A stretch of 26,179 nucleotides of DNA, from positions 1-26,179 of the forward strand of contig CAZINS010000011.1 in NCBI GenBank assembly GCA_964540695.1. Reading direction: 5' to 3'. The first letter of the stretch is position 1. The number at the start of each line of letters is the position of its first letter. This document shows, piece by piece, positions 14,350 to 23,195 of this stretch. Made by a program: the position numbers and the translations under genes. The notes beneath the pieces were generated by a model that searched no databases, was not told where the DNA came from, and saw only the letters and a program-made list of their open reading frames with translations. Origin of the DNA: DYGA01 sp964540695 (GTDB lineage Bacteria; Patescibacteriota; Patescibacteriia; S139-126).

Positions 14350-15165
14350 ATGGATATTTCCGCGGCAACTGCTTATATATTGAAACAATATAATCTCAAA
14401 CCAAATCGTGGTCGCGGGCAGAATTTTTTAATTAGTGAAAAAGTATATGAGCAAATTGTAGCTGCGGCTGAGATAAATAAAACTGATACGGTATTGGAAA
14501 TAGGACCAGGGCTTGGTTTTTTAACCAGCAAATTGTTAGCTCAAGCAAAAAAAGTAATAGCCGTAGAATCTGATGATAAACTTATACCTATTTTAGAAAA
14601 TCTAAAACCTTTAAGTCCCCATTTAGAATTGGTACATCAAGATATTTTGAAATTTAATGAAAGTATATTACCTAGCAACTATAAATTGGTAGGTAATATC
14701 CCTTATTATATTACTGGAAAAATAATTAGAAAATTTTTAACTAGTACTCATCGTCCTAACCTAATAGTAATGTTGTTGCAAAAAGAGGTGGCTGAGAGAG
14801 TTTGTGCCGAGGCAGGTCACCATAGTTTATTGTCACTGTCAGTTCAATATTATGGTACACCCAAAATAGTGGCCAGAGTAAAAAGTGGAAAATTTTTTCC
14901 TCGTCCCAAAGTAGATTCTGCGATTATCAGAATAGATATTGATAAAATTGTTGATGAAATTGCTGAAAAAAAATTTTGGCAGTTGGCACGGATTGGTTTT
15001 GCTAGTAAACGTAAAACTTTAGCACATAATTTAGTTGCCGGATTGAAGATGGAAAAAGATGATATTAAATCAATCTTTACTAAATTAAATTTTAAACCAC
15101 TAGTTAGAGCGCAGGAGTTGGACTTAAAACAATGGCAGGATTTGGTAACTGAATTAAATAACTAA
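14350..15165 (+). CDS. rsmA: 16S rRNA (adenine(1518)-N(6)/adenine(1519)-N(6))-dimethyltransferase
   Basis: RsmA (KsgA) dimethylates two adjacent adenines in the 3' terminal hairpin of 16S rRNA late in subunit assembly, using S-adenosylmethionine. The 271-residue length is normal. Motifs: GRGQNFLIS (about 21-29), the SAM-binding VLEIGPGLGFLT (48-59), the acidic residue in VESDDK (about 72-77), and the catalytic NIPYYIT (116-122). The C-terminal helical domain contains FASKRKTLAHNL, typical of this family. The start ATG has no Shine-Dalgarno. The stop codon lies inside the left arm of the long hairpin at 15161-15271. Confidence 0.96.
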   Translation: MDISAATAYILKQYNLKPNRGRGQNFLISEKVYEQIVAAAEINKTDTVLEIGPGLGFLTSKLLAQAKKVIAVESDDKLIPILENLKPLSPHLELVHQDILKFNESILPSNYKLVGNIPYYITGKIIRKFLTSTHRPNLIVMLLQKEVAERVCAEAGHHSLLSLSVQYYGTPKIVARVKSGKFFPRPKVDSAIIRIDIDKIVDEIAEKKFWQLARIGFASKRKTLAHNLVAGLKMEKDDIKSIFTKLNFKPLVRAQELDLKQWQDLVTELNN

Positions 15166-15271
15166 TTACTAATAACTAGTGATTAATGAATTTTTTAATT
15201 ATTTTATTTATTAATTAATTTATTCATTTAGTTATTCATTAGTAACTAATAATTAGTTATTAGTAATTAGT
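15161..15271. repeat. Long AT-rich hairpin after rsmA, same repeat family
   Basis: ACTAATTACTAATAACTA (15161-15178) is perfectly complementary to 15254-15271, enclosing a further AT-rich palindromic stretch. It shares a 23-nt block with the spacer before rsmA. It starts in the rsmA stop codon and could protect or end the transcript. Confidence 0.6.
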
Positions 15272-15282
15272 AGTTTTTCCTT

Positions 15283-15311
15283 TTGACTATTTTGAAAGAA
15301 TCTGTTATAAT
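15283..15311 (+). promoter_or_regulatory. Promoter of the TSP3/giant-protein operon
   Basis: TTGACT (15283-15288), a 17-nt spacer ending in TGT, and TATAAT (15306-15311): near-consensus with an extended -10. The expected start is near 15318, about 20 bases before the GTG at 15339. Confidence 0.7.
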
Positions 15312-15338
15312 AACATTAAGAAAATATATTTTTATAAT

Positions 15339-16103
15339 GTGGACAGAAAAAAAGAGCCGGTATTTGATAAATTAAAAAATTATTTTGCAGTTCCCAAGAA
15401 TCAAGGGAGATTTTTTATCATTTTTGGTTTAATTGCTTTGATTTTTGGTGGCTGGCGGATAATAGATACTATTCGTAGTCCATTTGTAATTGATCAAAAC
15501 ACATTAGCTACAAAGCAACAGATTCAAGGTACAGTAGAAGATCAGATAAAAAATTTAGCCGAACTTAGAGCTAAAGATACTGATGGCGATGATTTGTCGG
15601 ACTATGATGAACTTTATGTTTATGGAACGTCACCTTATTTGGAAGACTCTGATTCTGACAGTTATTCAGATAAATTGGAAATAGAAACAGGCAATAATCC
15701 TTTGTGCCCAGCTGGTCAAAAGTGTTTAGTAGATAGTGCTGCTACGGTTACTTCCAGCCAAACCACAGTTACTTCAGAAGCGTTGATAGATCCTTATAAT
15801 ATTTCCGCCGCAGAAATTAGACAGTTACTTTTAAATAGTGGTTTGGATCAAGCAACTTTAAATGAAATCGATGACAATTCTTTACGACAGATGTTTTTAC
15901 AAGCTTATGTTGAAACTGAAAATCAAGTCGGACCAATTACAGGTCAAGCTAGTAGTACGGTAGGAGATGAGGTAGTGATTTCTTCCCCCGCTCAGTTAAG
16001 AGAATTATTAATTGCCAATGGTGTTCCGACTGAACAAGTCAACGCTGTCAGTGACCAGGATTTGATGGATTTATATGAAGAAATAAGAACAGGAAGTAAT
16101 TAA
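15339..16103 (+). CDS. Membrane-anchored protein with thrombospondin type 3 calcium repeats
   Basis: The 254-residue product has a basic start, one membrane helix (about 24-43, FFIIFGLIALIFGGW) and an exposed remainder. Residues 79-118 hold aspartate-rich calcium-binding loops of the TSP3 type (DTDGDDLSDYDELYVYGTSP, then DSDSDSYSDKLE). Two cysteines (123 and 129) may form a disulfide. The C-terminal half carries a duplicated helical unit: about 154-190 (ISAAEIRQLLLNSGLDQATL) and 214-250 (ISSPAQLRELLIANGVPTEQ), similar in spacing and sequence. The start is GTG at 15339; the ATG two bases upstream is in a frame that stops at once. It shares an operon with the giant protein that starts 23 bases after it, so the two probably act together at the cell surface. 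The exact function is unknown. Confidence 0.85.
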   Translation: MDRKKEPVFDKLKNYFAVPKNQGRFFIIFGLIALIFGGWRIIDTIRSPFVIDQNTLATKQQIQGTVEDQIKNLAELRAKDTDGDDLSDYDELYVYGTSPYLEDSDSDSYSDKLEIETGNNPLCPAGQKCLVDSAATVTSSQTTVTSEALIDPYNISAAEIRQLLLNSGLDQATLNEIDDNSLRQMFLQAYVETENQVGPITGQASSTVGDEVVISSPAQLRELLIANGVPTEQVNAVSDQDLMDLYEEIRTGSN

Positions 16104-16126
16104 TTTATTTATATAATAAATTTTAT

Positions 16127-19100
16127 ATGCCAACGCTCAAAAAAAGAATATTATATTTAATACTAATATTGTTTTTATCAGGCGTGGCTTTTTCATCTTT
16201 GCCAGTAAAAAATGCCCAAGCTCAGTTTGCAACTGCCGCTACAACCGTAGCTGATATTCCTAGAACTTTAGGACAAATTGCGGATAAAGTTTGGCTATTT
16301 GTCCAACGGGCCGCTAAGATAGTTTATAAAAATTCTTTAGAATATTTTTTACAACGCGTGGCTTATGACACAGCTACTTATTTAGCCACTGGTGATAAAG
16401 GTCAAAAACCATTATTTTGGGACCAAGGCGTGGGTGCTTATTTAGAACAAATTGGCAACGAAGCAGTTGGCAGTGCTTTAGATGGTATTGCCAGAGATAC
16501 TTTTGGTGTTAGTTTATGCGAACCTTACAATGCCAATATAAAATTACAGTTGATTTTGAGAACTAAACAAGCTTTTGAACCACAAAGAGCCACTTGTACT
16601 TTCAATGATATTTTAAAAACTAAATTACTAAATGTATCTATCAATGGTCAGAAGCCAGATTTAAGGTTGCTGGACGCGGAAAATTTTCATCTACTAGCAC
16701 AATATTTTGATCCTTCGGCTAATGAGTTAGGTGCACAATTCATACTAACTTCAAATATATCTACCAGAAAAGCTAAAGAAACCGAACTGGCTTTGTTAGT
16801 AAGAGAAATGGAATCAGATATAAAAAGTTTGACTTCGCCAATTGGCAAATTGGGTTTTGCTGATATTAAAACTCCAGCTATTTTCAATAAAGAAACTTTG
16901 GGAGCATCAATTGTTGATGCTATTAGTGGTGGACAGAAAACTTTAACTGGTGATATCGTGGCTGATGCTATCAACACTTTTACCAATACTTTTGCATCTA
17001 AATTTTTACAAAGATTACAAAAAGGTATTTTAACAGGCAAAGGTGGGGCTACCGGTGGTGGTCCAGGCGACTTTGGGGTGGGAAGTTCTTTTGGTACCAG
17101 AGCAGCTGATGCCAGTTTTGCTGAATTTATTGTACCCGCTTTTCGTGGTGGCGGTAGTGTTGATGTTTTAGGAAAATTATCTTCTTGTCCGCCGGAAAAT
17201 CAAGCCCGTTTATTTGATAACTGTATTATTGATAGTCGTTTAGCCACGGCAATTGATCAGCGCTTGACTGTCAGACAAGCTATTGAGCAGGGTTACTTAG
17301 ATGTCAATAAACCTTTTGGTTTTTTGAGTGATGGCAGTGAACCTTCTTATACCAATGGCTATCCTTATCGTAGCTTAGTATTTATGCGCAAGTATCGTAT
17401 ATTACCAGTAACTTGGGAGTTGGCTGCACTTTATATTAAAGATATAAATAACACGAATGAAACTTTTACTTTGGCTCAAGTCATGGGAACACCGGCAGAT
17501 AATTTTCAAGTCTTTAATTCTACTTCTTCACCTTTTTATCACCTAGTTGATCCTAATTGGGTATTGAAATTGCCTGAGTACGAGTGTCGGGTTGAAGGAC
17601 CTGGTCCGCAGATTGCTCAGCGAGTGAATATTTCAGTAGAAACGCCCGATGGTTTTGGTGGTACTATTACCGTCAATGAAGAATCATTACAAAGAGCCAA
17701 TTACTGTGCAGATGAACAAACTTGTATTGTACAAAATCCCAATGGTACCTGCCAAAAATATGGTTATTGTACCAAAGAAAGAGATACTTGGAATTTTCAA
17801 GGCCAGGAATGTTTACCTCAATTTTCTACTTGTGAAACTTATGTTAAAAAATCAACCAATGACAAAACTTCCTATCTAGCAGCAACTATGCAAACTTGTG
17901 ATGCATCGCAAGTTGGTTGTCGCTGGTATAGTATGTATAAAACTCCTACTGGCTATTGGGCTGATGATATTTGGAATCAAACCGCCAATAATTTTGGTGC
18001 GGACAATCAAATTACTTTTGGTGATGTTTATAATCGCACTGATTTAGGTGATATAAGTTATGCTAGATATTTCAACAATCAGGTAAAAACTTGTAGCTCT
18101 AAAGATGAAGGTTGCAATAAATTTATTGAACTTACCAATATGTCAGCTCCTGATGGTTATGAAGCTACAACTCAATCAATTTTTCAATATGTCCAAAACA
18201 ACCAAAGTGTTTATGCTGAGGCTGGTATTTTGGATTCTTATGGTGAATGGGGATTGGTACAGGAAAAAAATATCAAAAAAGCTCCAAGCTATTTGAACTG
18301 TCCCACCGATATCAATGACCCCAATCGAGATTCACTATGTGATAATTATGCCCAAAGTTGTACAGCGACTGAAGTAGGTTGTAGTTTATATACCCCTATC
18401 AATGGTGATCCACCGGTCCCTGCAGTTTTAGGTAATAATGATTATTGCAGTGCTTCTTGTGTTGGTTATGATCAATATTTGGAAGTGCCAACCTATTTTG
18501 AAAATCGTGCTAACCCATTAGCACCACCAGTAATTGAAAATTTAATTCCTGCCTCAGCTACTAGTTGTCGTTTAAGTGATGTTGGTTGTGAAGAATTTAC
18601 CAATTTAGATGAAGTGGCTCAAGGTGGTGAAGGAATAAAACACTTTACTTATATTAGAGAATGTATCCTACCCAATGATCCAACAGCTAAAGTTTTTTAT
18701 ACTTGGGAAGGTAGTGACACCTCTGGTTATCAATTAAAAACTTGGCGTTTACAATCAGCTGGTGGTGGCGCACCGACAGGTAATAGTTGTGATCCCACAG
18801 TTGATCCATTGAACTGTCGTACTTTTATTGACGCTGAAGGTAGTAATTGGGCAAGAGATATTATGACAGTTACTTATGCTACCGACGATTGTCACCCCCT
18901 ACGTCGGACAGTTGATAGTAGTATTATTTATGGTATTGAATCTTTTAGTAAGTCTTGTCAGGCAGTGGCTGTTGGTTGTAAAGAATACCGGGGTAATCAA
19001 GGCAATGTAGTCACTATTATAGTTAACGATGATTTTGAATCAGGAACTAGCGAAGGTTGGTTAAATGGTTTCAATTCTAGTGAATCAGTTTATGTTGGCG

Positions 19101-22100
19101 GTCATTCTATACAACTGACAGGTGCCCAAGCTTATAAACGGGTAAATGAAATCATTAGACAAGGAAAAAATTATACTATTTCTTTTTGGGCCAGAAGTTC
19201 TGGAGCGTCAGCCAATTTATCTTTTGAAATTCAAGCTTATCAACCTAGTCAAATTACTAAAAAAGATAATAATTTATCACTTATCAATAAAGCTAAAGCT
19301 CAAGCTATAGCCAATTTTGAAGATTTAGTGCCGATTGCTGGTTCCCAACGACAGTTTGGTTCAGTCAACTTAACAGATGAATGGCAGTACTATCGATTGG
19401 GACCGGTTAATTTTGATAGAGCAGTGGTAGCTTACGAATATTTACAAACCAACGCAACCAATGTATTTATCGACAATATTATTTTACGAGAAGTGACAGA
19501 TAGTTATTATTTAATAGCTGATTCTTGGGAGACACCTGCTATTTGCAATCAACCTTTTGTTGGCGCTCAGTTAGGTTGTCAGGCCTATCGTAATGTTAGA
19601 GGTAACCAAATAAACTTACTTGGCTTCACTGCACTTTGTAGTGATTCTAAGGTTGGCTGTAAAGCTTTGATTGATACCAAAAATTCTAATTCACCTTTTA
19701 GTCAAACATATAATACCGGTAACAACCCCTTTTCTGATCCACAAGGACTTGATGATGTAGTAGTACCAGCTGATAATATAGTTTATTTAGTCGACGATCA
19801 GGATAAATATTGTTCCAGCCAGTTTGCAGGTTGTACTTTGGCAGGGGAGGCAATAATCGACAGACAGTCAGATGGCTCCGTAGTTGCTTTCAATGACAAA
19901 TATATTATTGATAGTCCTGAAAATTATAATGCCACGATGTGTGGTGTGGGCGGACTTTATTGTGAACAGTACACCAATGAACGAACGGGAGCCACGGCGT
20001 TTTTGATAGATCCAGCCAATCGTACTTGTGAATACAAATTATTGCCGGGGCGAACATCTGCTGGTTGGTACCAGAGTGGCACTGAACAACTTTGTCCAGA
20101 TTTACAATCCTATCCATCGCAACCAGTGCCAAGCACAAATACAAATTATGATGGTTGGGTAGGGCTTTGTTCCCCAGAGGCCATGGGTTGTAGTCAGTAT
20201 ATTGACCCAGAAGGTGATCCGGAAGTAACTAAGAGTTCTTATTTTTATCTTGAACAATCAGTCAATACAGCAGCTTGCAACGGATTGGTTGATAGACAAC
20301 GAGGTTGTCGTTTATTCAACAAAACTGATGGCATCCCTCAGGCTTATACTCCAAACGCCTACACCACAACTACACCTGACGGTAGTGTACCTATCTCTAG
20401 TTTGAATCCAGCGGAAAATAGCGCCAATATAATTTTACAAGTACAAAAAGATAGAGCCTGTGAAGAGTGGTTGTATTGTAAGACGAGAATTCAAGCTTTT
20501 GATAGTGAAGGCAATCGCGATGATAAATGTTTTGATATCGGTATTTGTGATGGTTTAAATGATAGTGGTGAATGTAACAGTTTCCCAGTGTTGCCAAATA
20601 CAGAAATAGTTGGTCAACAAATAAGTGGTGCTACTGGTTACACTAGTCCCTACACAGTCGAGGATTTACGCTTCATGAGTGGCTATACTAAAGCTGGTAT
20701 GAGTTGGTTAGGTTTTAGTTCTGGAGATGGTACCACACCTGGTTATTTGCCTTATAACCTGATGACCCAAGTCGGCAATGAAGCCAATATTTTATATAAC
20801 CCAAGTTTTGAAGATACTCTTGCCACCAACGAACCTTTGCAATCCCCATTTCCGTACTGGGATACCGATGATTCGGTTTGTGATGCCAATAGTACTTGTC
20901 GAGTGACACCTGATAATCAATCTATTTCTGGAATAAGAGCGGCAAAATTATCTATAAGTGCCAACAATGCAAATGCAGGCAGAAGCACAGTATACTTAGG
21001 TCAAGCTTTACCTCTATCTCCTTCAGAATATATTTTGTCTGGGTATATTAAATGGCAAAATGTTGCATCTGCCAATGTAACGGCTGGTGCTGATATTATG
21101 ATTATTCAAAATGGAAGTGAGGTTAGGGGAAATTTTGGAAATAGATTAGACTATAGCAATGGTTGGGAATCATTTGCAATCAGATTTACCAATACAACAA
21201 ACAATGTTGTTATTCGAGGGGAATTACGTGATGTTCGTGAAGGTGAAGTTTTCTTTGATGGTTTAACAATACTACCAGCTTTGAAAGTAACCAATTCTCC
21301 AGAAACACTTTTGAGTCAGCGTTGTCGCTTGTATCCGGAAACGAGTTCTCCAGAGTGTAACTATGTCAAAGGTACAAAATCATATGTTGGTTGGCCAGGT
21401 TTTTGTGCTGAAGTTGATCCACGAAATCCAGCTTATTGTGTCAACTGGTGGCCGATTGATATTATCAAAGGTTCAGTTGCTCAGACAAATGAAAATCCTT
21501 TAGTGTTTGAAGAAAAAGTACCACTTTATTATTGTTTAGTTTCCCAAGGCAATGCTAATTATGTACTACCAGCTTCAAAGTATAATGCTTATGCAATCGA
21601 AGGTAATAATTGTAATGATTGGGGAAATGGGTCAAGTTGGAATATAGGTGCTTGTATAAAAAATCCATGGAATACTGGTGATGAAAGGTTACTTGCTCCA
21701 GTGCCACCCGCCGTTTATGATGATCATTGGCCGTCGAATCCAAATGCTCGCGGTATTAGAGTAAATATTCCTTCAAATGCTGTCGAGTCTGGTTTGTATA
21801 TGTGGGAAATCGAGAAAATAAAAGTTGACAATAATAGTAATGAATGGGGATGGCCGGGAAATTTTGAATTATCTTATGCCAATAATAATGTAATACCTTC
21901 CCCCCGAGCTGGAAAAATTGTTTGGCGTTATGACAACAACCCAAGGGATGGACAAAATAATGTTTTTTATCTTGATATTATTTTTGATGCAAGTACTCAA
22001 CAATTGGAATCATATGCTTTACTTACTGATGATTTTACTGGTAGTGGCAATGAAGGTGTCAAATATTCACTTACTTATTATTTAAGAGAACCATGTACAG

Positions 22101-23110
22101 TGTTAGCACAAGTAGCCCAAGTAGAACCAAATGGGAATATTACGGCTTATCCTTATTGGACAAGAGTTGACCAGTTTAGTGGTTATAATGTAACACCTCT
22201 GGATTATAATTATATTAAAGACAGTGTACCTTTTGGTGCGGTTTACCAAAGTGGCTTGTCTCGTTATTTCCAGGATGGTTCAAATCAGATGCAAAATGAA
22301 AACAATCCTTCTACTTGGGACTCACGACCAACAGAATCTGGTAATCAACCTATTTATGTGGAAGCGGAAAATACCCTGACTATCAATGATGGCACACTAA
22401 ATCCAGGACCAAACATTAGAGCTGGTACACCTTATGCTTGTTACAATGGAAATTGTGTAGGTTCAATTTGTGTGGGTGGTCCTAGAGAAGGTACGGCTTG
22501 TATTGATAATGAAACTGCCAAGAATTGTTATTTAGGTGATGGTTTAACTACTGGTATTTGCGTTGGTTCTTGGCAAACACCAAGTCCTATGCCCAACACT
22601 GATACACTATCGGCAAGAAATAGTTTAAGTCAGTTGTTTATAAGGTCGCTTGGTGAATATAGATGGCAGTTTGAAAATGGTAGATGGCAATATATTCGCG
22701 TTGGTGATGGCTGGAATAATATTGAAGCGAGTGCATTGCCGCAGATTGGAAACATTTTAGTCAATGATGCTTCTTCAACTGTCAGTATGCCAGATGGTGG
22801 CACGGTTAAACTTAGCTTCACAACCAATATTAACAATGACCAATTACCTTTACGTAGTTACAATATCAACTGGGGTGATGGTTCAGCCAATACAATTGTC
22901 CAGGGATATTTCAATGAGCGGCCATCAGCTGGTGATCCTCACATTTTGTATCATTCTTATGCCGGTACAGCAGGTAATTACAGTATAACTATTCAGGTAA
23001 TGGATAATTGGGGATATGGAGCTTCCCCACAGAGATATGCCCAAAGTGTTTTTAATAATGCAGTTTGTGTGGGGGTAAATTGTGGGGGTGGTAATATCGT
23101 AGTAGATTAA
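16127..23110 (+). CDS. Giant cysteine-rich secreted surface protein (2327 residues)
   Basis: No named family fits the whole protein. A signal peptide (about 1-32, ending AQA) is followed by a helical N-terminal region (about 40-300). From about 590 to 1400 there are about eleven copies of a short motif, Cys, five to eleven residues, Gly-Cys, two residues, often Tyr or Phe (for example CDASQVGCRWY, CSSKDEGCNKF, CRLSDVGCEEF). First cysteines are at 591, 656, 745, 814, 944, 1140, 1171, 1229, 1272 (with Tyr-Cys), 1348 and 1384. Two beta-rich modules resembling carbohydrate-binding domains lie at about 965-1135 (DDFESGTSEGWLNG) and 1550-1720 (NPSFEDT... YWDTDD). A cysteine cluster is at about 2103-2150, and a PKD-like domain at about 2206-2308 (YNINWGDGSANTIVQGYF). 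There is no C-terminal membrane anchor or sorting signal. No Shine-Dalgarno precedes the ATG. The likely role is adhesion or a cell-surface fibre; this is inference. Confidence 0.85.
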   Translation: MPTLKKRILYLILILFLSGVAFSSLPVKNAQAQFATAATTVADIPRTLGQIADKVWLFVQRAAKIVYKNSLEYFLQRVAYDTATYLATGDKGQKPLFWDQGVGAYLEQIGNEAVGSALDGIARDTFGVSLCEPYNANIKLQLILRTKQAFEPQRATCTFNDILKTKLLNVSINGQKPDLRLLDAENFHLLAQYFDPSANELGAQFILTSNISTRKAKETELALLVREMESDIKSLTSPIGKLGFADIKTPAIFNKETLGASIVDAISGGQKTLTGDIVADAINTFTNTFASKFLQRLQKGILTGKGGATGGGPGDFGVGSSFGTRAADASFAEFIVPAFRGGGSVDVLGKLSSCPPENQARLFDNCIIDSRLATAIDQRLTVRQAIEQGYLDVNKPFGFLSDGSEPSYTNGYPYRSLVFMRKYRILPVTWELAALYIKDINNTNETFTLAQVMGTPADNFQVFNSTSSPFYHLVDPNWVLKLPEYECRVEGPGPQIAQRVNISVETPDGFGGTITVNEESLQRANYCADEQTCIVQNPNGTCQKYGYCTKERDTWNFQGQECLPQFSTCETYVKKSTNDKTSYLAATMQTCDASQVGCRWYSMYKTPTGYWADDIWNQTANNFGADNQITFGDVYNRTDLGDISYARYFNNQVKTCSSKDEGCNKFIELTNMSAPDGYEATTQSIFQYVQNNQSVYAEAGILDSYGEWGLVQEKNIKKAPSYLNCPTDINDPNRDSLCDNYAQSCTATEVGCSLYTPINGDPPVPAVLGNNDYCSASCVGYDQYLEVPTYFENRANPLAPPVIENLIPASATSCRLSDVGCEEFTNLDEVAQGGEGIKHFTYIRECILPNDPTAKVFYTWEGSDTSGYQLKTWRLQSAGGGAPTGNSCDPTVDPLNCRTFIDAEGSNWARDIMTVTYATDDCHPLRRTVDSSIIYGIESFSKSCQAVAVGCKEYRGNQGNVVTIIVNDDFESGTSEGWLNGFNSSESVYVGGHSIQLTGAQAYKRVNEIIRQGKNYTISFWARSSGASANLSFEIQAYQPSQITKKDNNLSLINKAKAQAIANFEDLVPIAGSQRQFGSVNLTDEWQYYRLGPVNFDRAVVAYEYLQTNATNVFIDNIILREVTDSYYLIADSWETPAICNQPFVGAQLGCQAYRNVRGNQINLLGFTALCSDSKVGCKALIDTKNSNSPFSQTYNTGNNPFSDPQGLDDVVVPADNIVYLVDDQDKYCSSQFAGCTLAGEAIIDRQSDGSVVAFNDKYIIDSPENYNATMCGVGGLYCEQYTNERTGATAFLIDPANRTCEYKLLPGRTSAGWYQSGTEQLCPDLQSYPSQPVPSTNTNYDGWVGLCSPEAMGCSQYIDPEGDPEVTKSSYFYLEQSVNTAACNGLVDRQRGCRLFNKTDGIPQAYTPNAYTTTTPDGSVPISSLNPAENSANIILQVQKDRACEEWLYCKTRIQAFDSEGNRDDKCFDIGICDGLNDSGECNSFPVLPNTEIVGQQISGATGYTSPYTVEDLRFMSGYTKAGMSWLGFSSGDGTTPGYLPYNLMTQVGNEANILYNPSFEDTLATNEPLQSPFPYWDTDDSVCDANSTCRVTPDNQSISGIRAAKLSISANNANAGRSTVYLGQALPLSPSEYILSGYIKWQNVASANVTAGADIMIIQNGSEVRGNFGNRLDYSNGWESFAIRFTNTTNNVVIRGELRDVREGEVFFDGLTILPALKVTNSPETLLSQRCRLYPETSSPECNYVKGTKSYVGWPGFCAEVDPRNPAYCVNWWPIDIIKGSVAQTNENPLVFEEKVPLYYCLVSQGNANYVLPASKYNAYAIEGNNCNDWGNGSSWNIGACIKNPWNTGDERLLAPVPPAVYDDHWPSNPNARGIRVNIPSNAVESGLYMWEIEKIKVDNNSNEWGWPGNFELSYANNNVIPSPRAGKIVWRYDNNPRDGQNNVFYLDIIFDASTQQLESYALLTDDFTGSGNEGVKYSLTYYLREPCTVLAQVAQVEPNGNITAYPYWTRVDQFSGYNVTPLDYNYIKDSVPFGAVYQSGLSRYFQDGSNQMQNENNPSTWDSRPTESGNQPIYVEAENTLTINDGTLNPGPNIRAGTPYACYNGNCVGSICVGGPREGTACIDNETAKNCYLGDGLTTGICVGSWQTPSPMPNTDTLSARNSLSQLFIRSLGEYRWQFENGRWQYIRVGDGWNNIEASALPQIGNILVNDASSTVSMPDGGTVKLSFTTNINNDQLPLRSYNINWGDGSANTIVQGYFNERPSAGDPHILYHSYAGTAGNYSITIQVMDNWGYGASPQRYAQSVFNNAVCVGVNCGGGNIVVD

Positions 23111-23130
23111 TATTATTTGTAATTATTTTA

Positions 23131-23165
23131 AAAGCAGGTAAAAATTTAAATTTTTACCTGTTTTG
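23131..23165 (+). terminator. Intrinsic terminator after the giant gene
   Basis: CAGGTAAAAATTT (23135-23147) and AAATTTTTACCTG (23148-23160) form a perfect palindrome followed by TTTTG. It separates the giant gene from the VirB6-like gene, which has its own promoter. Confidence 0.8.
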
Positions 23166-23181
23166 TATTAATGGGTTTTTA

Positions 23182-23190
23182 TGGTATAAT
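23182..23190 (+). promoter_or_regulatory. Extended -10 promoter of the VirB6-like gene
   Basis: TGGTATAAT ends five bases before the ATG at 23196, so transcription should start at the ATG itself (leaderless). A weak TTGTAT lies 16 bases upstream of the -10 box. Confidence 0.5.
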
Positions 23191-23195
23191 TTAAA

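Noticed and set aside
16112..16117. TATAAT ten bases before the giant gene as an independent promoter
   Set aside because: No -35 and no TGn; such strings are frequent in AT-rich spacers, and the gene follows the TSP3 gene by 23 bases.
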